64,000 bases of DNA from Myrica gale (Eukaryota; Streptophyta; Magnoliopsida; Fagales; Myricaceae): NCBI GenBank assembly GCA_963930655.1, contig OZ005601.1, positions 12,830,001 through 12,894,000 of the forward strand. Direction: 5' to 3'. The first letter of the stretch is position 1. Every line of letters starts with the position of its first letter. Under the pieces are notes generated by a model. It was not told the DNA's origin. It did no database searches and worked only from the letters and a program-made list of their open reading frames with translations. A program made the position numbers and the translations under genes. Positions 35,289-45,887 of the stretch are shown piece by piece.

Positions 35289-36215
35289 ATGGCAGTAGAT
35301 TTTTTCGTGTTTAAGGTCCACTACGGGGGTAGATTTGATAGGTCGAATGGTGGGTGCGTATACGTTGGTGGGAAGATGGCTATGCACCCAGATCCTTACG
35401 ACTGCGACTGCTTGTCATACATAAAGATAGAAGCAGTTGTGAAAGAATATGGGTACAAGCATGGTGACCTATTGTTTTATGTGGACCCAGAGAATATGGG
35501 TACATTCAGATACCACACTTGCTTGACGAAGAGACTCCATCGCAATCTACCGGTGAGCCTCTTAGTGTACCTATATGTTTATTAACCTATTAAGTTAACA
35601 TCAACGATACATATGACTCTGTTACATAAACTTCAATAACATTTTTTTTGCGTAGCTTACAAAAAGTCGACGACTATCACAGCTATTGTCTGGGATTGTT
35701 GAAGTTAATGATAATGTAGTACCAGCAGTCAAAGTGAGTTAGCACAACCCAATTATACAACCAAGGTTGTATGTTTGTTGGAGAGAGTACTAAACACTTC
35801 GGTTTTGCAGGTCTCAAGAAAGAGAGCACGTCGAGCTGAGACTCCATACAAGGAGAGCACAGAAGCTGCGGAGTCATTGCAGATGCATCCTGGAAGGAAG
35901 AATCCACCATCTACCAGAAGTCGTGTAGCTGCAACAGGGATTGCTTCTCGCATTCGAATGCGGACCTCAAGCCGATTGCAACGATTCGAGTCGCAAGGCG
36001 GTTCCACGAGCACACCAGTCGTAATCGACCTAACAACTTCAATAGCAGCAGGAGCAGGTGTAAGGTGCTCTTGGGGGCCCCCTGGTCGTGGAGGTGTTCA
36101 GTTTCAAGTTTCGCAGCCCCCTCCGAGCAGTGGACCAGCAGACAAGAGTAAAGCTCCAATTACAAAGTCTAAGGGAATGAAAGACAAAGAGAAAAAACCT
36201 GTCTGGCAGCTATAG
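35289..36215 (+). CDS. MULE-encoded PB1-like-domain protein, three exons, no transposase core
   Basis: Exons 35289-35552, 35656-35733 and 35811-36215 have GT/AG borders and stay in frame, giving 248 residues ending in TAG. Residues ~3-85 (FFVFKVHYGGRFDRSNG, YVGGKM, IEAVVKEYGY, DLLFYVDPE) match the PB1-like N-terminal domain common in plant MuDR-type transposases. The second half is basic and low-complexity (SRKRARRAE, RIRMRTSSRLQRF) with Pro/Gly/Ser repeats, like transposase C-termini. The MULE DDE domain and SWIM zinc finger expected between them are missing, so this is probably an internal-deletion derivative whose splice sites keep an ORF. Expression and function are unknown. Confidence 0.6.
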
Positions 36216-36259
36216 GACTTTATTGGGAGATACATGATTGAGTTGTGGATACATGTTAC

Positions 36260-36490
36260 TGATATTTTATGGGGAATGTAATAGCAGCTACTTATGTTGG
36301 ATGTAAATGACAGCTGCTTCTTTTTGGTTGTAAATGACAGCTAGTTATTTTGGATGTAAGTGGCAGGTACTGATATTTTGGATGTAAGTTGGCCGGTAGT
36401 TATTTTGCATGTAAATGGCAAATGCTTATTTTGTATCTAACTGGCAGCTGCTTCTTTTTGGATGTAATTGGCAGCTACTTATTTTGTTGT
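36260..36490. repeat. Degenerate ~28-bp tandem repeat
   Basis: About seven to eight units built on GGATGTAAATGRCAGCTR plus CTTATTTT-type sequence lie directly downstream of the MULE gene on the plus strand. Unit lengths vary between about 26 and 30 bp. Confidence 0.7.
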
Positions 36491-36700
36491 GTTGCAGAAA
36501 CAGGCCATCCATTTGCTTGTTACACACGTGAGTTTTCTTTGTTAGCAGTGAATTTTAGTTATAACTGTCAAGAGATTTGTAGATATGTAATCAGATACCC
36601 ATTTACAGAAACACCTGCCACGTTTACAATATGAGCTATACATGCAGAAATACAAATGCAGTACTGAATAAACACGACTTTGGACTCTAAAATAAACACC

Positions 36701-37495
36701 TCATGCGGCTAACATAAGCCTCAAAGGGGTACACAATCCGGTACTGAATATATGAGCAGTAAAAATTCCAAAAATAAGAAACAAGCAAAAACCTAAAGCA
36801 GCCCTATAACCCCTCATCTTAACATCTGAAACCCTTCTCTCCACATCAATCTCCAGCCTATGTTGCACGATCATAGCATCAATTTTGGCTCGATTTTGCA
36901 CATTCAACTTCTCAATTTCTGTGCAATGCTGCTTCGACATATTTACGATCTCTTCTCGATGTTACTCAGTCATGGCAACAATTAGTTCGCTTTTATGTCA
37001 GAGCTCTCTCTCAAGTGATTCTCAAGTACACTGTTCACCAAGCGACTGCGAATGCAAAGCTCAGAGTTGCCGAATAACCCTTCGTCCATACGAACACATT
37101 TTAGGATCTCTCCATGCAAAATAGTTGTAATGACCTCCGTCCTGTGATTTAAAAATTACACCGAGCTAATAAAGAGTACCACAGAACAAACCAAACCCTT
37201 TAATAAAGATTCCTAACTAATTGATGTACATTACTATAACATTATTAAACATGCAAAACCAATTGATGTACATTACCAGAACATTAGTAAACATTACCAG
37301 AATATACATTAGCAACCAATTAAAAAATAAAACACTAACCTTGAATTTCACACAACTCCAAAATCGTCTCCCAAAGTTTTCATCCGTAAAGGCAATAGTC
37401 AATTTTGCTTTCAGATCACAATAACATTTTGGGCCCTTTGTAGAGGCTCCACTTTCAACACTTCCCGAGCTACCAGTTATGTGTGAAATAGACAT
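36701..37495 (-). pseudogene. GRF-type zinc-finger gene in the MULE, degenerate
   Basis: Minus-strand exon 1 (37495-37340) encodes MSISHITGSSGSVES, then CYCDLKAKLTIAFTDENFG and RRFWSC. The C-x-C...N-x-G-R-R-F-x-x-C pattern is the GRF zinc finger. After a GTTAGT donor and a CAG acceptor near 37143 the domain continues as DGGHYNYFAWRDPKMC, the conserved second half. A stop follows shortly, then a frame-broken coiled-coil region and a hydrophobic C-terminal helix (ALGFCLFLIFGIF). Plants carry many small GRF proteins of this layout (At4g04775-like), often linked to transposons. Probably not functional. Confidence 0.72.
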
Positions 37496-38984
37496 CTCAA
37501 TGGCTATAAAAACCGTGCAATGCCTTAATTCAGTGTAATAAGAGTAAATAAAAAAATTGCAATGGGAAGCTTTATCTTTAACGGGAAGATTTAACAAATT
37601 TGCAAGGGGAAACTTTCACAATCAATAGCACGGTTTCTTTGAAAATTGGGAACCTAGATCTGAGTTCTTCTCTTACTGTTTTTTTGTAGTCATCTTGAAG
37701 TTGTTTCATCTTGATGATCTCTAAAGGAGGAATGAGCAAATGGGAACACCAAACGAAACCAAGAAAAACCGGAAACACAGCACCAAACTAAGCAAAAAAA
37801 AAACAAAAAAACCCAAGTGAAAATGGAGGAGTCGACTGCTACCTTCTCTAATGACAATGGATTGCAGGAAGCTAAAGACAGAAGCTTAGTGAACCGAAGG
37901 TCTTGGGCAGAGAGGCTGAAGCTGAGGTCGTGCAACTGTGTAAGGTAGAAGCTGAGTTCGTGTGAGTGGGAGGATTCGTGTGAGTGGGGGGAGCTGAGTT
38001 CGTGCGAGAGATAGGTTAACTAGATCTCACACTTACTGAGGGTAGATTCGTCATTTTAGGTGGAGTAGACACACGTGCTTGCAAAACCGTCTCATTTGAC
38101 GGTGAAATTTAATGGGGGCGAGGATTGAGTGATTTTGAAACATAGGAGTTTCAAATTGTTGGTTTGAAAAATAAAGGTAGTAATTTGATTTTGCCCCAAA
38201 GATATGGGGCTAACTATGAGTTTGCCCTAAAAAAATATTAATGATAAGACCTCAAAAATTTAAAGTTAAAACTATTTGTATAGAATTTTAATTAATTAAT
38301 TTGTATTCTATAAAATCCCTTTTAAATCTCCTTTATAAAAAGAACCATTAACTCTTCAAATCTATCTATCACGTCTTTCTATTTAAAAGATATTAATTAC
38401 AAATTGATTCAAACGAAATACAATAAAATCAATCATATAAAATCTCCGTTATTAAAGCATCGATCAACCCTATAAAATCTAGTTAATTAATTTTTATTTT
38501 AAAAAAAGACCTATTAAATCTCTTTATTGAAGGAATTATTAACTCTTCATTTGTTTATTTAAAATATATTAATTACAAATTGATTCCAACAAAATTTCAT
38601 AAAATCAGTATCCTATAAAATCTCCTTAAAATTAGTTGGCAATTGATTCGAGAAATTCTATAAAATCTCACACCTAATTCATTTAATTTTTTTTACTGTT
38701 ACTTGACAAACAAAAATAATTCCTAGCCTTTTATACCATCTAATTTATTTAATATTTTTACCGTTGTACTAAAATCTAGCTATGATCCTAAAACAAAGAG
38801 TGAATCCACATTCTTAGCTACGTATGAGTTTGAAAATTTTGAATTTTTGTTAGGCATAAATACTTGGTATGATATATTGTTTGCTGTTAATTCTTTTTTT
38901 TTTAAGAACTTAAAATCTAAAGACATGCATAGATGTTGATATTGATTAATTTAAAGGTCTTATTTCTTATTTAAAAAATTATAG

Positions 38985-39420
38985 AGAAAATATATTCACT
39001 TCTGCTTTGAATTCACCTAAAGAAATTGCAGTTGAAATGAGCGAAAAGAAGAGTAATTCGTAGGAAAAAAACAGTTTGATGAAAATACTGATAATGAAAT
39101 AATACGATCAATAGAAGATCTTTTAGAGTTTATATATGTAGTAGATCATGTTATTTCCTCAATTGAAAATATGTTTGAACAATTTATAATCTATGAAAAT
39201 ATTTTTGATTTTTTATTTAATTTGAAATATTTGGATGATGATGATTTGAAAAAAACATTGTCTTGTACTTAAAAATATTTTAAAACATGAAAATCATGCT
39301 GATATTGATGGTTTAGAATCTTTAGATTTATTTTCAGAATTGAAAGTATTAAAAAAACAATATGTTTTAAGTAATTTTTTTATTAATAATTTATTTTTAA
39401 AATATATTATTTTATAAGAT
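38985..39420 (+). pseudogene. hAT transposase remnant (DUF4371/ZMYM1-like type)
   Basis: Plus-strand fragments in several frames: SPKEIAVEMSEKK, then QFDENTDNEIIRSIEDLLEF, then FEQFIIYENIFDFLFNLK, YLDDDDLKK and SELKVLKK. The FEQF-Y-NIF-FL segment followed by DDxDLKK and L-L-SEL matches, from memory, the C-terminal part of the plant hAT transposases with DUF4371 and the hAT dimerisation region. Stops and frameshifts are numerous. It confirms the superfamily of the enclosing element. Confidence 0.7.
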
Positions 39421-39720
39421 TGACTTCATTTTAGAGTTTCGCTCAAAGCCCCAATTTCCGTAGAGCCACCCCTGCCAGGGGTGTTAAGAACTTTACTTTG
39501 TTCCACCATCGTGATAGTGGTTTTCTTCAGTTCCTCATTTGCTTTGAGCTGGTTGATGATCTTGAGTCGGAGTGCATCAATAGTACCATCGTTCATCAAT
39601 GACTCTAGTACGTCCTCTGGGCTCCGGTGATATCGTAGAGGTACCCATTCTGGGATCCCTATTGATGAATTCATGCAGCGGAGTAAAGCTATTTCAGAAA
39701 GCAACGTTGAGCAGTTCAAC

Positions 39721-40680
39721 TTGAAAGTCAGAAAAAATATGCCTTCTCTCTCGTTACTGTTAGAATTATCTGCTTTTGATAATCAAATCATTAATTCAAT
39801 CATAATATCTCATATAGAATATAGTTTGGTAGAAGAAATTAATTGTATATAAAATTAACATATTTATAATAATCTCAAATTTCAAAATCCAACCACACGT
39901 GTTCCTCTCTTTCTCTCTGCAGAATTTCACCTGGAATTCGGTCAGATATCCTGGTCCCAAGGAAAGTATGGGATTACGCTGTTCTACAACATTAAATGCT
40001 TATAAAGTTTATCTCTTCAAAGCTCAGTCCAAATGGGCTCTTCATTGGGTCCCCGGCCAGAAGCTGAACCAGCAAGCTCACCTTCTTACCTAGTGGGCTG
40101 TCCGTTTTCAATTCATTGTCTGGTTTTAGAGACTAGTTGTACTCCTCTTTATATTCTGTCGTGTGACTCTTCTGTGTTTTGTAGTTTTTAGTTTCTGTTT
40201 TGGGTTTGTTGGTTTATCGAGAAAAAAAAAGTAGCAAATTAAGGGACTCATGTTTATTGTCTGAATTGTATTTGGACAAAGATAAACACAACACACACAA
40301 CACATGTACCTCATTATAAGACTCACTCAAAATTTTACATAGACAACATTAGATAGTGTAGGATCTACTTTTGTATGTCTTTTTTTTCAAATTACACCAT
40401 GCAATTGGATAAAGAATTGGAGAAGATATTAATCCAAAATTAATTGCATTTGGAGATTCTTTCTTGTTAGGTTATTAGCCACTGACAAAAGTTAAATTTT
40501 ACTGTGACTTTATCCGTATGGCAGTCAACACAAGATGACAGTAAAATCACAAGTTTTGTAGTTATGACCTGTGAAAAAGATGAAATAGTTTTTGTGCAAT
40601 CAAATAACCTTAACAGTTGGAGATAATAAACCAAAAATTATAGATACTTCTAGAGGGACTTTATGTTCTGGCCAGAATAG
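39721..40680. other. Upstream region of the GDSL fragment, no clear gene
   Basis: The stretch 39721 onward is the target site of the retrocopy. No GDSL exon 1 (the FGDSNSDTGG block) could be found here, so the lipase is 5'-truncated or its first exon lies elsewhere. Confidence 0.45.
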
Positions 40681-41747
40681 TGAACTCCATGATTTTGCAC
40701 CTGGCAGCTCAAGCTCTCAGATTCCCATTTTTAAGCCCATATCTGCAATCAATTGGGTCTGACTATACGCACGGGGCCAACTACGCAACATTGGCATCAA
40801 CAGTACTCCTTCCAAACACTTCTTTATTTGTTACCGGAATTAGCCCCTTTTCTCTGGCCATTCAGCTCAATCAAATGAAGGAATTCAAGACCAGAGTTGA
40901 TGAGCTTTATGGCTCCTCAGGTAGAACAGGTAAAACCATGATTCCATCTATTTCGTTCATTTTGTTCATTTTGTTTGAGATGGTTTTGGCCCGTGAAATC
41001 TCTACTCTGTCGGTTGCTATTGAACTGCCAACTGAGATTTTGCTCCGGTTGTTGAGCTACAAGATAAGAATTGTCTTTACTCTAAAGCACTAGCTATTGT
41101 ATTGTGTAATGCAAATGCTTTAATCTTGTTTTTTTAGGGTCTAAACTGCCTCCGCCGGGCATTTTTGGGAAATCACTGTACATATTTTATATTGGTCAAA
41201 ACGATTTCACTTCCAACTTAGCAGCTATTGGAATAAGTGGAGTGAAGCAGTATCTCCCTCGAGTGGTTTCCAAATTGCTGGCACCATCGAGGTAAGTACC
41301 TCCATAAGATATTCTTTGACTCCCGACGAGCCAAACCCAACGTTAACTGGGTTGAATCGGGGCTCACTACACAGCATCATCACCTGCCAATAGAGGCTTG
41401 GTCCAGCCCAATATTGCTTCTATTTTGTCGTTTTGAGGCAAGGGAAGGCCATTACCTTGTGCCAAACTGATACTTTTTTGCTCTCCTGTATTTGCTAGCA
41501 TATATATATATAACCTTTTGTTTTCCTCCTCAACATTTTCAAGGAACTATATGCGTTAGGCGGGAGTGCGTTTCTTGTACTCAATCTTGCACCTGTGGGT
41601 TGTTATCCAGCGCTTTTAGCAGATCTTCCTCATAGCAGTTCGGACCTTGATGCGTTTGGATGCCTGATCCCTTACAACAATGCAGTGGTTGATTACAACA
41701 TGTTGAAGGAGGCACTAGAACAAACTAGGGAAGCTCTCCCAAATGCC

Positions 41748-42620
41748 TGTTAGGGACCCCGGTCTAGGCCACCATAACATCCGCCAACTCCTCCACGTGA
41801 TTCGAACACGATCACCTCAATCGATCCTCCTTAACCGTTATCTGTAACACACGAGCTGTTATATAGGATCTAACACTCAATATGGAGAACACTCGAGATA
41901 TTATTGATAAGAACACGAAGAACGTGGTTAAGGGTTAATTAGCCCAAAGACCACAAGAACAAAGAACAATCCCGATCAAGGGTTAATTAGCCCAAGAACG
42001 GGTACCCAAACTAGGTTATTAGCCTAGAATGAATCCCAAGTGAGAAGGTTATTAGCCTTAACACCGACTTAGCATATACGTGCTTATGCTTGGCCAAATC
42101 CCACCCCAGAAGCACTCAGGCTCTCCAAGACTCTACTATTCTCTATTCCCTGGATTCCTAACTCTAATGCTCCTAAGGGTGTTTATATAGACATCCTTAG
42201 GAGCTAACAACCCTAACTGACTCAATAACAATTTATTCAAATTCCAAATCCCTTTAATCAAGGATTTTTGAATTACATGCCTAATTCAAATTCAAAACAA
42301 TTTAAAATCAAATCTAATTCAAATCCCTTTAATCAAGGAGATTTGAATTACAAGCCTAATTCAAATTCAAACATAAAGGAAAGGAATCTTCTAGAGTTTA
42401 GGAAACGATCCCTAAATCTAGAAGATATGATTTATTCAAAACAAGAAAGAAACTAATCTCATACTATAACTCCATAACTGTCTGGATCTCGTCGCCGTCC
42501 ACGGTGGCATCCGCAGGTGGTGGCCACTCCTTGAACTCATGTCTCTGTTTGCCTACTGTTTGGCTTGGCTGGTGGCCAATGACTTGTTGTGGCGTCATGT
42601 CATCACTGAGGATCCTATCA
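41748..42620 (-). repeat. 3' LTR of the TR-GAG element
   Basis: TGTTAGGG...CCTATCA. It contains two near-identical ~70-bp blocks of CAAATCCCTTTAATCAAGGA type (42245-42400). Confidence 0.92.
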
Positions 42621-43231
42621 ATCCCCCTTCCATAAAGAGCACCCTTAACCCCAAGGGTAAATTTTGAAACTCTAGAGGCCATGCCATCATAGTCCTCCCA
42701 TCTTTTCTCCTTTCTAGGTAATCCACCCATGCTCCAAGTAGCCCACCAATCTCCTAGGGTGAACTTCATACTCCTCTTATTATCTTCATCTATTTTCTCC
42801 GATCTTGCATGGTCATCATCACCATGGTTAGACTCCTTACGTAGCCACCTCTCGACTACTCCATGCTCATTCTCCACACATTCGTCTGTTCTAAGTGCTT
42901 GTCGCGATCTAGGCTCTCCTCTTGTGGACTCGGAATAGTGAGTTTCTCTTCGGTCTATGGGCTCCTCCTCCTCCACTCTTGGTGGTTGTAGGTTGTTACC
43001 GTCATTTGGTTCTCCTCCAAGTCTTGCTAGGATTGCATACAAGTCTTGTTTTATGCCTTCCATCGCCCTTCTATTCTCTTCAGTGGCTATAGTAACCCTG
43101 ACTATGGCTCTTTGCATTTGAGTCATGGTCGTGGTGGTTTCCTTCATCTTCTCTTTAAGCCATTGAGTAGATGACTCCAAGGCTTCGAACCGGTCTCGGT
43201 TGGAAGTAAGTGAACTTGATCCGGTTTCCAT
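42464..43231 (-). CDS. Gag-like ORF of the TR-GAG element, reading into the LTR
   Basis: The ATG at 43231-43229 (METGSSSLTSNRDRFEALE) opens 255 codons without a break. The first ~90 residues form a helical coiled-coil-like segment (STQWLKEKMKETTTTMTQM, ENRRAMEGIKQDLYAILARL) resembling the N-terminus of Ty3/gypsy gag proteins. A long charged linker (EEEEPIDRRE) follows, then a WWATWSMGG region. The ORF leaves the internal region at 42620 and its last ~52 codons, with the stop at 42464, are in the LTR. No zinc knuckle or protease motif is present. It may supply particle protein while an autonomous relative supplies enzymes; that role is inferred. Confidence 0.7.
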   Translation of the reverse strand: METGSSSLTSNRDRFEALESSTQWLKEKMKETTTTMTQMQRAIVRVTIATEENRRAMEGIKQDLYAILARLGGEPNDGNNLQPPRVEEEEPIDRRETHYSESTRGEPRSRQALRTDECVENEHGVVERWLRKESNHGDDDHARSEKIDEDNKRSMKFTLGDWWATWSMGGLPRKEKRWEDYDGMASRVSKFTLGVKGALYGRGIDRILSDDMTPQQVIGHQPSQTVGKQRHEFKEWPPPADATVDGDEIQTVMEL

Positions 43232-43385
43232 TACAATAATTGGCTGCCTAAACAAGTCCAACCTTGGGTTCTCTCCAAATTGAAGATCGAACCCCTCCCT
43301 TCAAAAATTCTTGGCTCGAAAAAATTCCGACCTCACTTGAAGAGTAAAAATCTTCAAGCAACTCCTCTCAATGAAAGCACCAATT

Positions 43386-44257
43386 TGTTAGGGACCCCGT
43401 CTAGTCCACCATAACATCCGCCAACTCCTCCACGTGATTCGAACACGATCACCCCAATCGATCCTCCTTAACCGTTATCTGTAACACACGAGCTGTTATA
43501 TAGGATCTAACACTCAATATGGAGAACACTCGAGATATTATTGATAAGAACACGAAGAACGTGGTTAAGGGTTAATTAGCCCAAAGACCACAAGAACAAA
43601 GAACAATCCCGATCAAGGGTTAATTAGCTTAAGAACGGGTACCCAAACTAGGTTATTAGCCTAGAATGAATCCCAAGTGAAAAGGTTATTAGCCTTAATA
43701 CCGACTTAGCATATACGTGCCTATGCTTGGCCAAATCCCACCCCAGAAGCACTCAGGCTCTCCAAGACTCTACTATTCTCTATTCCCTGGATTCCTAACT
43801 CTAATGCTCCTAAGGATGTTTATATAGACATCCTTAGGAGCTAACAACCCTAACTGACTCAATAACAATTTATTCAAATTCCAAATCCCTTTAATCAAGG
43901 AGATTTGAATTACATGCCTAATTCAAATTCAAAACAATTCAAAATCAAATCTAATTCAAATCCCTTTAATCAAGGAGATTTGAATTACAAGCCTAATTCA
44001 AATTCAAACATAAAGGAAAGGAATCTTCTAGAGTTTAGGAAACGATCCCTAAATCTAGAAGATATGATTTATTCAAAACAATAAAGAAACTAATCTCATA
44101 CTATAACTCCATAACTGTCTGGATCTCATCGCCGTCCACGGTGGCATCCGCAGGTGGTGGCCACTCTTTGAACTCATGTCTCTGTTTGCCTACTGTTTGG
44201 CTTGGCTGGTGGCCAATGACTTGTTGTGGCGTCATGTCATCACTGAGGATCCTATCA
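43386..44257 (-). repeat. 5' LTR of the TR-GAG element
   Basis: Near-identical partner of 41748-42620, in the same orientation, directly followed by the ATGCC duplication. Confidence 0.92.
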
Positions 44258-44288
44258 ATGCCTCTGTTGTGTACGTGGACACTTATTC

Positions 44289-45887
44289 TGTGAGAACCCA
44301 GTTTTAAAAAAAAAAAGTTTTGATAAAGGCTGGAGTCGAACTCCAGACCTGGGGTTTTAACAGGAGAAGACCACTAGGCCTGGCGCGCGACTTGTTAGTT
44401 TATACGCAGTTGAATATATTTAAAGGTTTAGCAGCTTTATTTCGAAAAATATGTCACGGGGGGATTCGAACCTGGGCGCCAAAAGGAAGAAGTGTAGCTT
44501 AACCATTGAGGCGCTTCATGCGTTTTGTTGGTAATGCTTAGGTTTTATTTTATTTAACCTTCTCTTCGCCAGATTTAATTTTTAATGAAACGGTGCGTTT
44601 AGATTGTCTTCTTCCTCAAACTTTAGAATTTGCGTTTTCATGCCCTAGCTTCGGTTTTTGACATTGCAGATTCTCTCTCATCAATTCTCTCTCTCTCTCA
44701 TCGATTTCTCATCTGTTTAGGTACATTTTCGTCTGATTTTAGAGGCATTTAATTCCTAACACTCATTTATCGAAGTTTTCATGAGTTTTGGCGACTAATG
44801 GCAGTAATGGACGGTTTTGAAGAGGCGCCTAATGAATTTCCATTGTGGACGGTTTGCACTAAGAATTCAAGTCTCTCTCGCCTATAAAAGGTACATCTTA
44901 CTCAAAGATTCTTCACACCTCTCAAACTTGATTTTTCATCAATTTTTAGATCTCTCTCTCTTTCTCTCCCTCTCTCTCTACATTCGGCTATTGTTGGGTA
45001 TTTACATTTTTCTTTGGTTCTTGAGGATAGTTGCAGTACGTGTTTTCTAGGGAGATTCGATTATCGAAGTAAATTGGGTAAACGAAGCTACTATATTGTT
45101 TTCTTCAAAAATTATGAACACGTTTTCATAAATGATTTTGTGGAAAATATTTTATTGCAAGTTTATGTTATTCTGAAAACAAATGTGGAATTTTAAAAGA
45201 CATACTGAGATTTTTTATATGACTGTTCTGAATTAGTTATCAAAGATTTTGTATTATGTTGAACATTATTTCTGATTTTGAAATCTGAATTCTGTTATTT
45301 TATATTATACTGTTTTCAAACCCCGAGGCGATGTTCTGTTACTGATTACTGATTACTGTTGTTGTTGCTACCAACTCATTACTGATTACTGGTGCACTAT
45401 TCTTTGGATTGGTTTCTGTGTGTGTTTCTCCCTAGTGCACACTTAGCGTACGTGGCTAAGTCTTAGTAGGGCAAAACTCCATATACTGTTGGCTTAATTC
45501 GGTTTGGCCGCCGGTTAAGTAGTTGCATAACCCTGCCACAGGGGTCAATGTGGCTTACTGTTGATGTCAAAGTGGATTTTCTGAAAAGCTATTTTATTTT
45601 CTGTATTTCTGGTCACTGAATTGAATATTATTTTCAAAGAAAAGAATATATCTTTTTATTTTCTGCTTACTGAGTTGTCGAACTCACTCCGTTTTATTTT
45701 TCTTATTTTCAGAGATTGCTCAGAGATAGAGCCTAGAGAGCATGTGGGCGGGATAGATGAGAACATCATTATGAATTTTAAGTTGTTCAAGTTTATGTTT
45801 TGAAACAATATCGATATATTATGTTTTCTTTCCAATAAATGTGATAAATTTATTTTATTTATTTATGTTAATTTTTGGGGCGTGACA
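44289..45887 (+). mobile_element. Solo LTR with tRNA-like modules
   Basis: Starts TGTGAGAACCC and ends GGGGCGTGACA; perfect target duplication TATTC (44284-44288 and 45888-45892), inside the GDSL exon, whose frame resumes correctly. TATAAAA at 44883-44889 marks plus-strand promoter orientation. The length is 1599 bp. No internal region remains, so it is a solo LTR produced by LTR-LTR recombination. A truncated, diverged relative lies at 18198-19489. Confidence 0.93.
44328..44513 (-). repeat. Two tRNA/SINE-like A-box/B-box modules inside the LTR
   Basis: On the minus strand, module 1 (44513-44462) has an A-box-like GCCTCAATGGTTAAGC and a consensus B box GGTTCGAATCC. Module 2 (44380-44332) has GGCCTAGTGGTCT and GGAGTTCGACTCC. 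A-to-B spacing is ~23-27 nt, somewhat shorter than in tRNAs. No full cloverleaf is seen. They look like degenerate pol III promoter modules rather than tRNA genes. Confidence 0.55.

Larger units (their letters stand above)
34241..38227. mobile_element. Mutator-like element (MULE) with ~195-bp terminal inverted repeats
   Basis: 34241-34437 is repeated in inverted orientation at ~38030-38227, starting GGGG(T)AAACTC. Shared words include TAGTTAGCCCCATATCTTTG and ATGACGAATCTACCCTCAGT. Flanks are TAAAAAATA (34232-34240) and TAAAAAAAT (38228-38236), a ~9-bp duplication blurred by an A-run. Long inverted repeats plus ~9-bp duplication define Mutator-like elements. It carries an open three-exon gene on the plus strand (35289-36215) and a broken GRF zinc-finger gene on the minus strand (37495-36701). 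The DDE transposase core is absent. It is inserted in the hAT element at 34138-39474. Confidence 0.88.
34138..39474 (+). mobile_element. hAT element with decayed transposase, containing a MULE
   Basis: The ends CAGGGGCAGCTCCA (34138) and, reverse-complemented, CAGGGGTGGCTCTA (ending 39474) form the inverted repeat. Target duplications are CGAGGGCT (34130-34137) and CCAGGGGT (39475-39482), degraded to 6 of 8 but validated because the host reading frame resumes correctly across them. The left end has the GGCTGGGTAGGC...AAAGCCCCC signature of this hAT group. Removing the internal MULE leaves ~1.35 kb, so the element was already deleted before the MULE arrived. Confidence 0.85.
33168..39705 (-). 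pseudogene. Processed retrocopy of an unrecognised gene, broken by later insertions
   Basis: The 15-bp direct repeat GTTGAGCAGTTCAAC at 33153-33167 and 39706-39720 brackets the copy, and ten T at 33169-33178 give a poly(A) tail on the minus strand. The minus-strand coding remnant is 39705-39475 (IPEWVPLRYHRSPEDVLES, MVEQSKVLNT), then 34137-33767 (KQTKR, FDALRQELET, CRLSGCEPPLF; at least two stops and a frameshift), then 33371-33290, followed by 3' UTR and poly(A). The segments join across a hAT element (34138-39474) and a MITE (33372-33758). Discounting these, it is ~0.8 kb without introns. I do not recognise the parent gene. Motif order and charge suggest a helical nuclear or cytosolic protein; that is inference. 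Confidence 0.8.
41748..44257 (-). mobile_element. Small LTR retrotransposon with gag-like ORF only (TR-GAG type)
   Basis: LTRs 41748-42620 (873 bp) and 43386-44257 (872 bp) differ at only about 20 positions by eye. The target duplication ATGCC is perfect (41743-41747, 44258-44262), and the GDSL frame resumes after it (ASVVYVD). Inside the right LTR, 43367-43383 is the complement of TTGGTGCTTTCATTGAG, the putative primer site; next to the left LTR, ATCCCCCTT (42621-42629) is the complement of a polypurine tract. The internal region is just 765 bp with one ORF; protease, RT and integrase are absent. This is the structure of TR-GAG or LARD-like non-autonomous elements. LTR similarity makes it one of the youngest insertions here. 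Confidence 0.93.

Noticed and set aside
42729-42938. Plus-strand ORF inside the TR-GAG element
   Set aside because: Antisense shadow of the gag-like ORF.
44328-44513. Genuine tRNA genes
   Set aside because: A- and B-box-like words are present, but no cloverleaf stems or anticodon arm could be drawn and the spacing is short.
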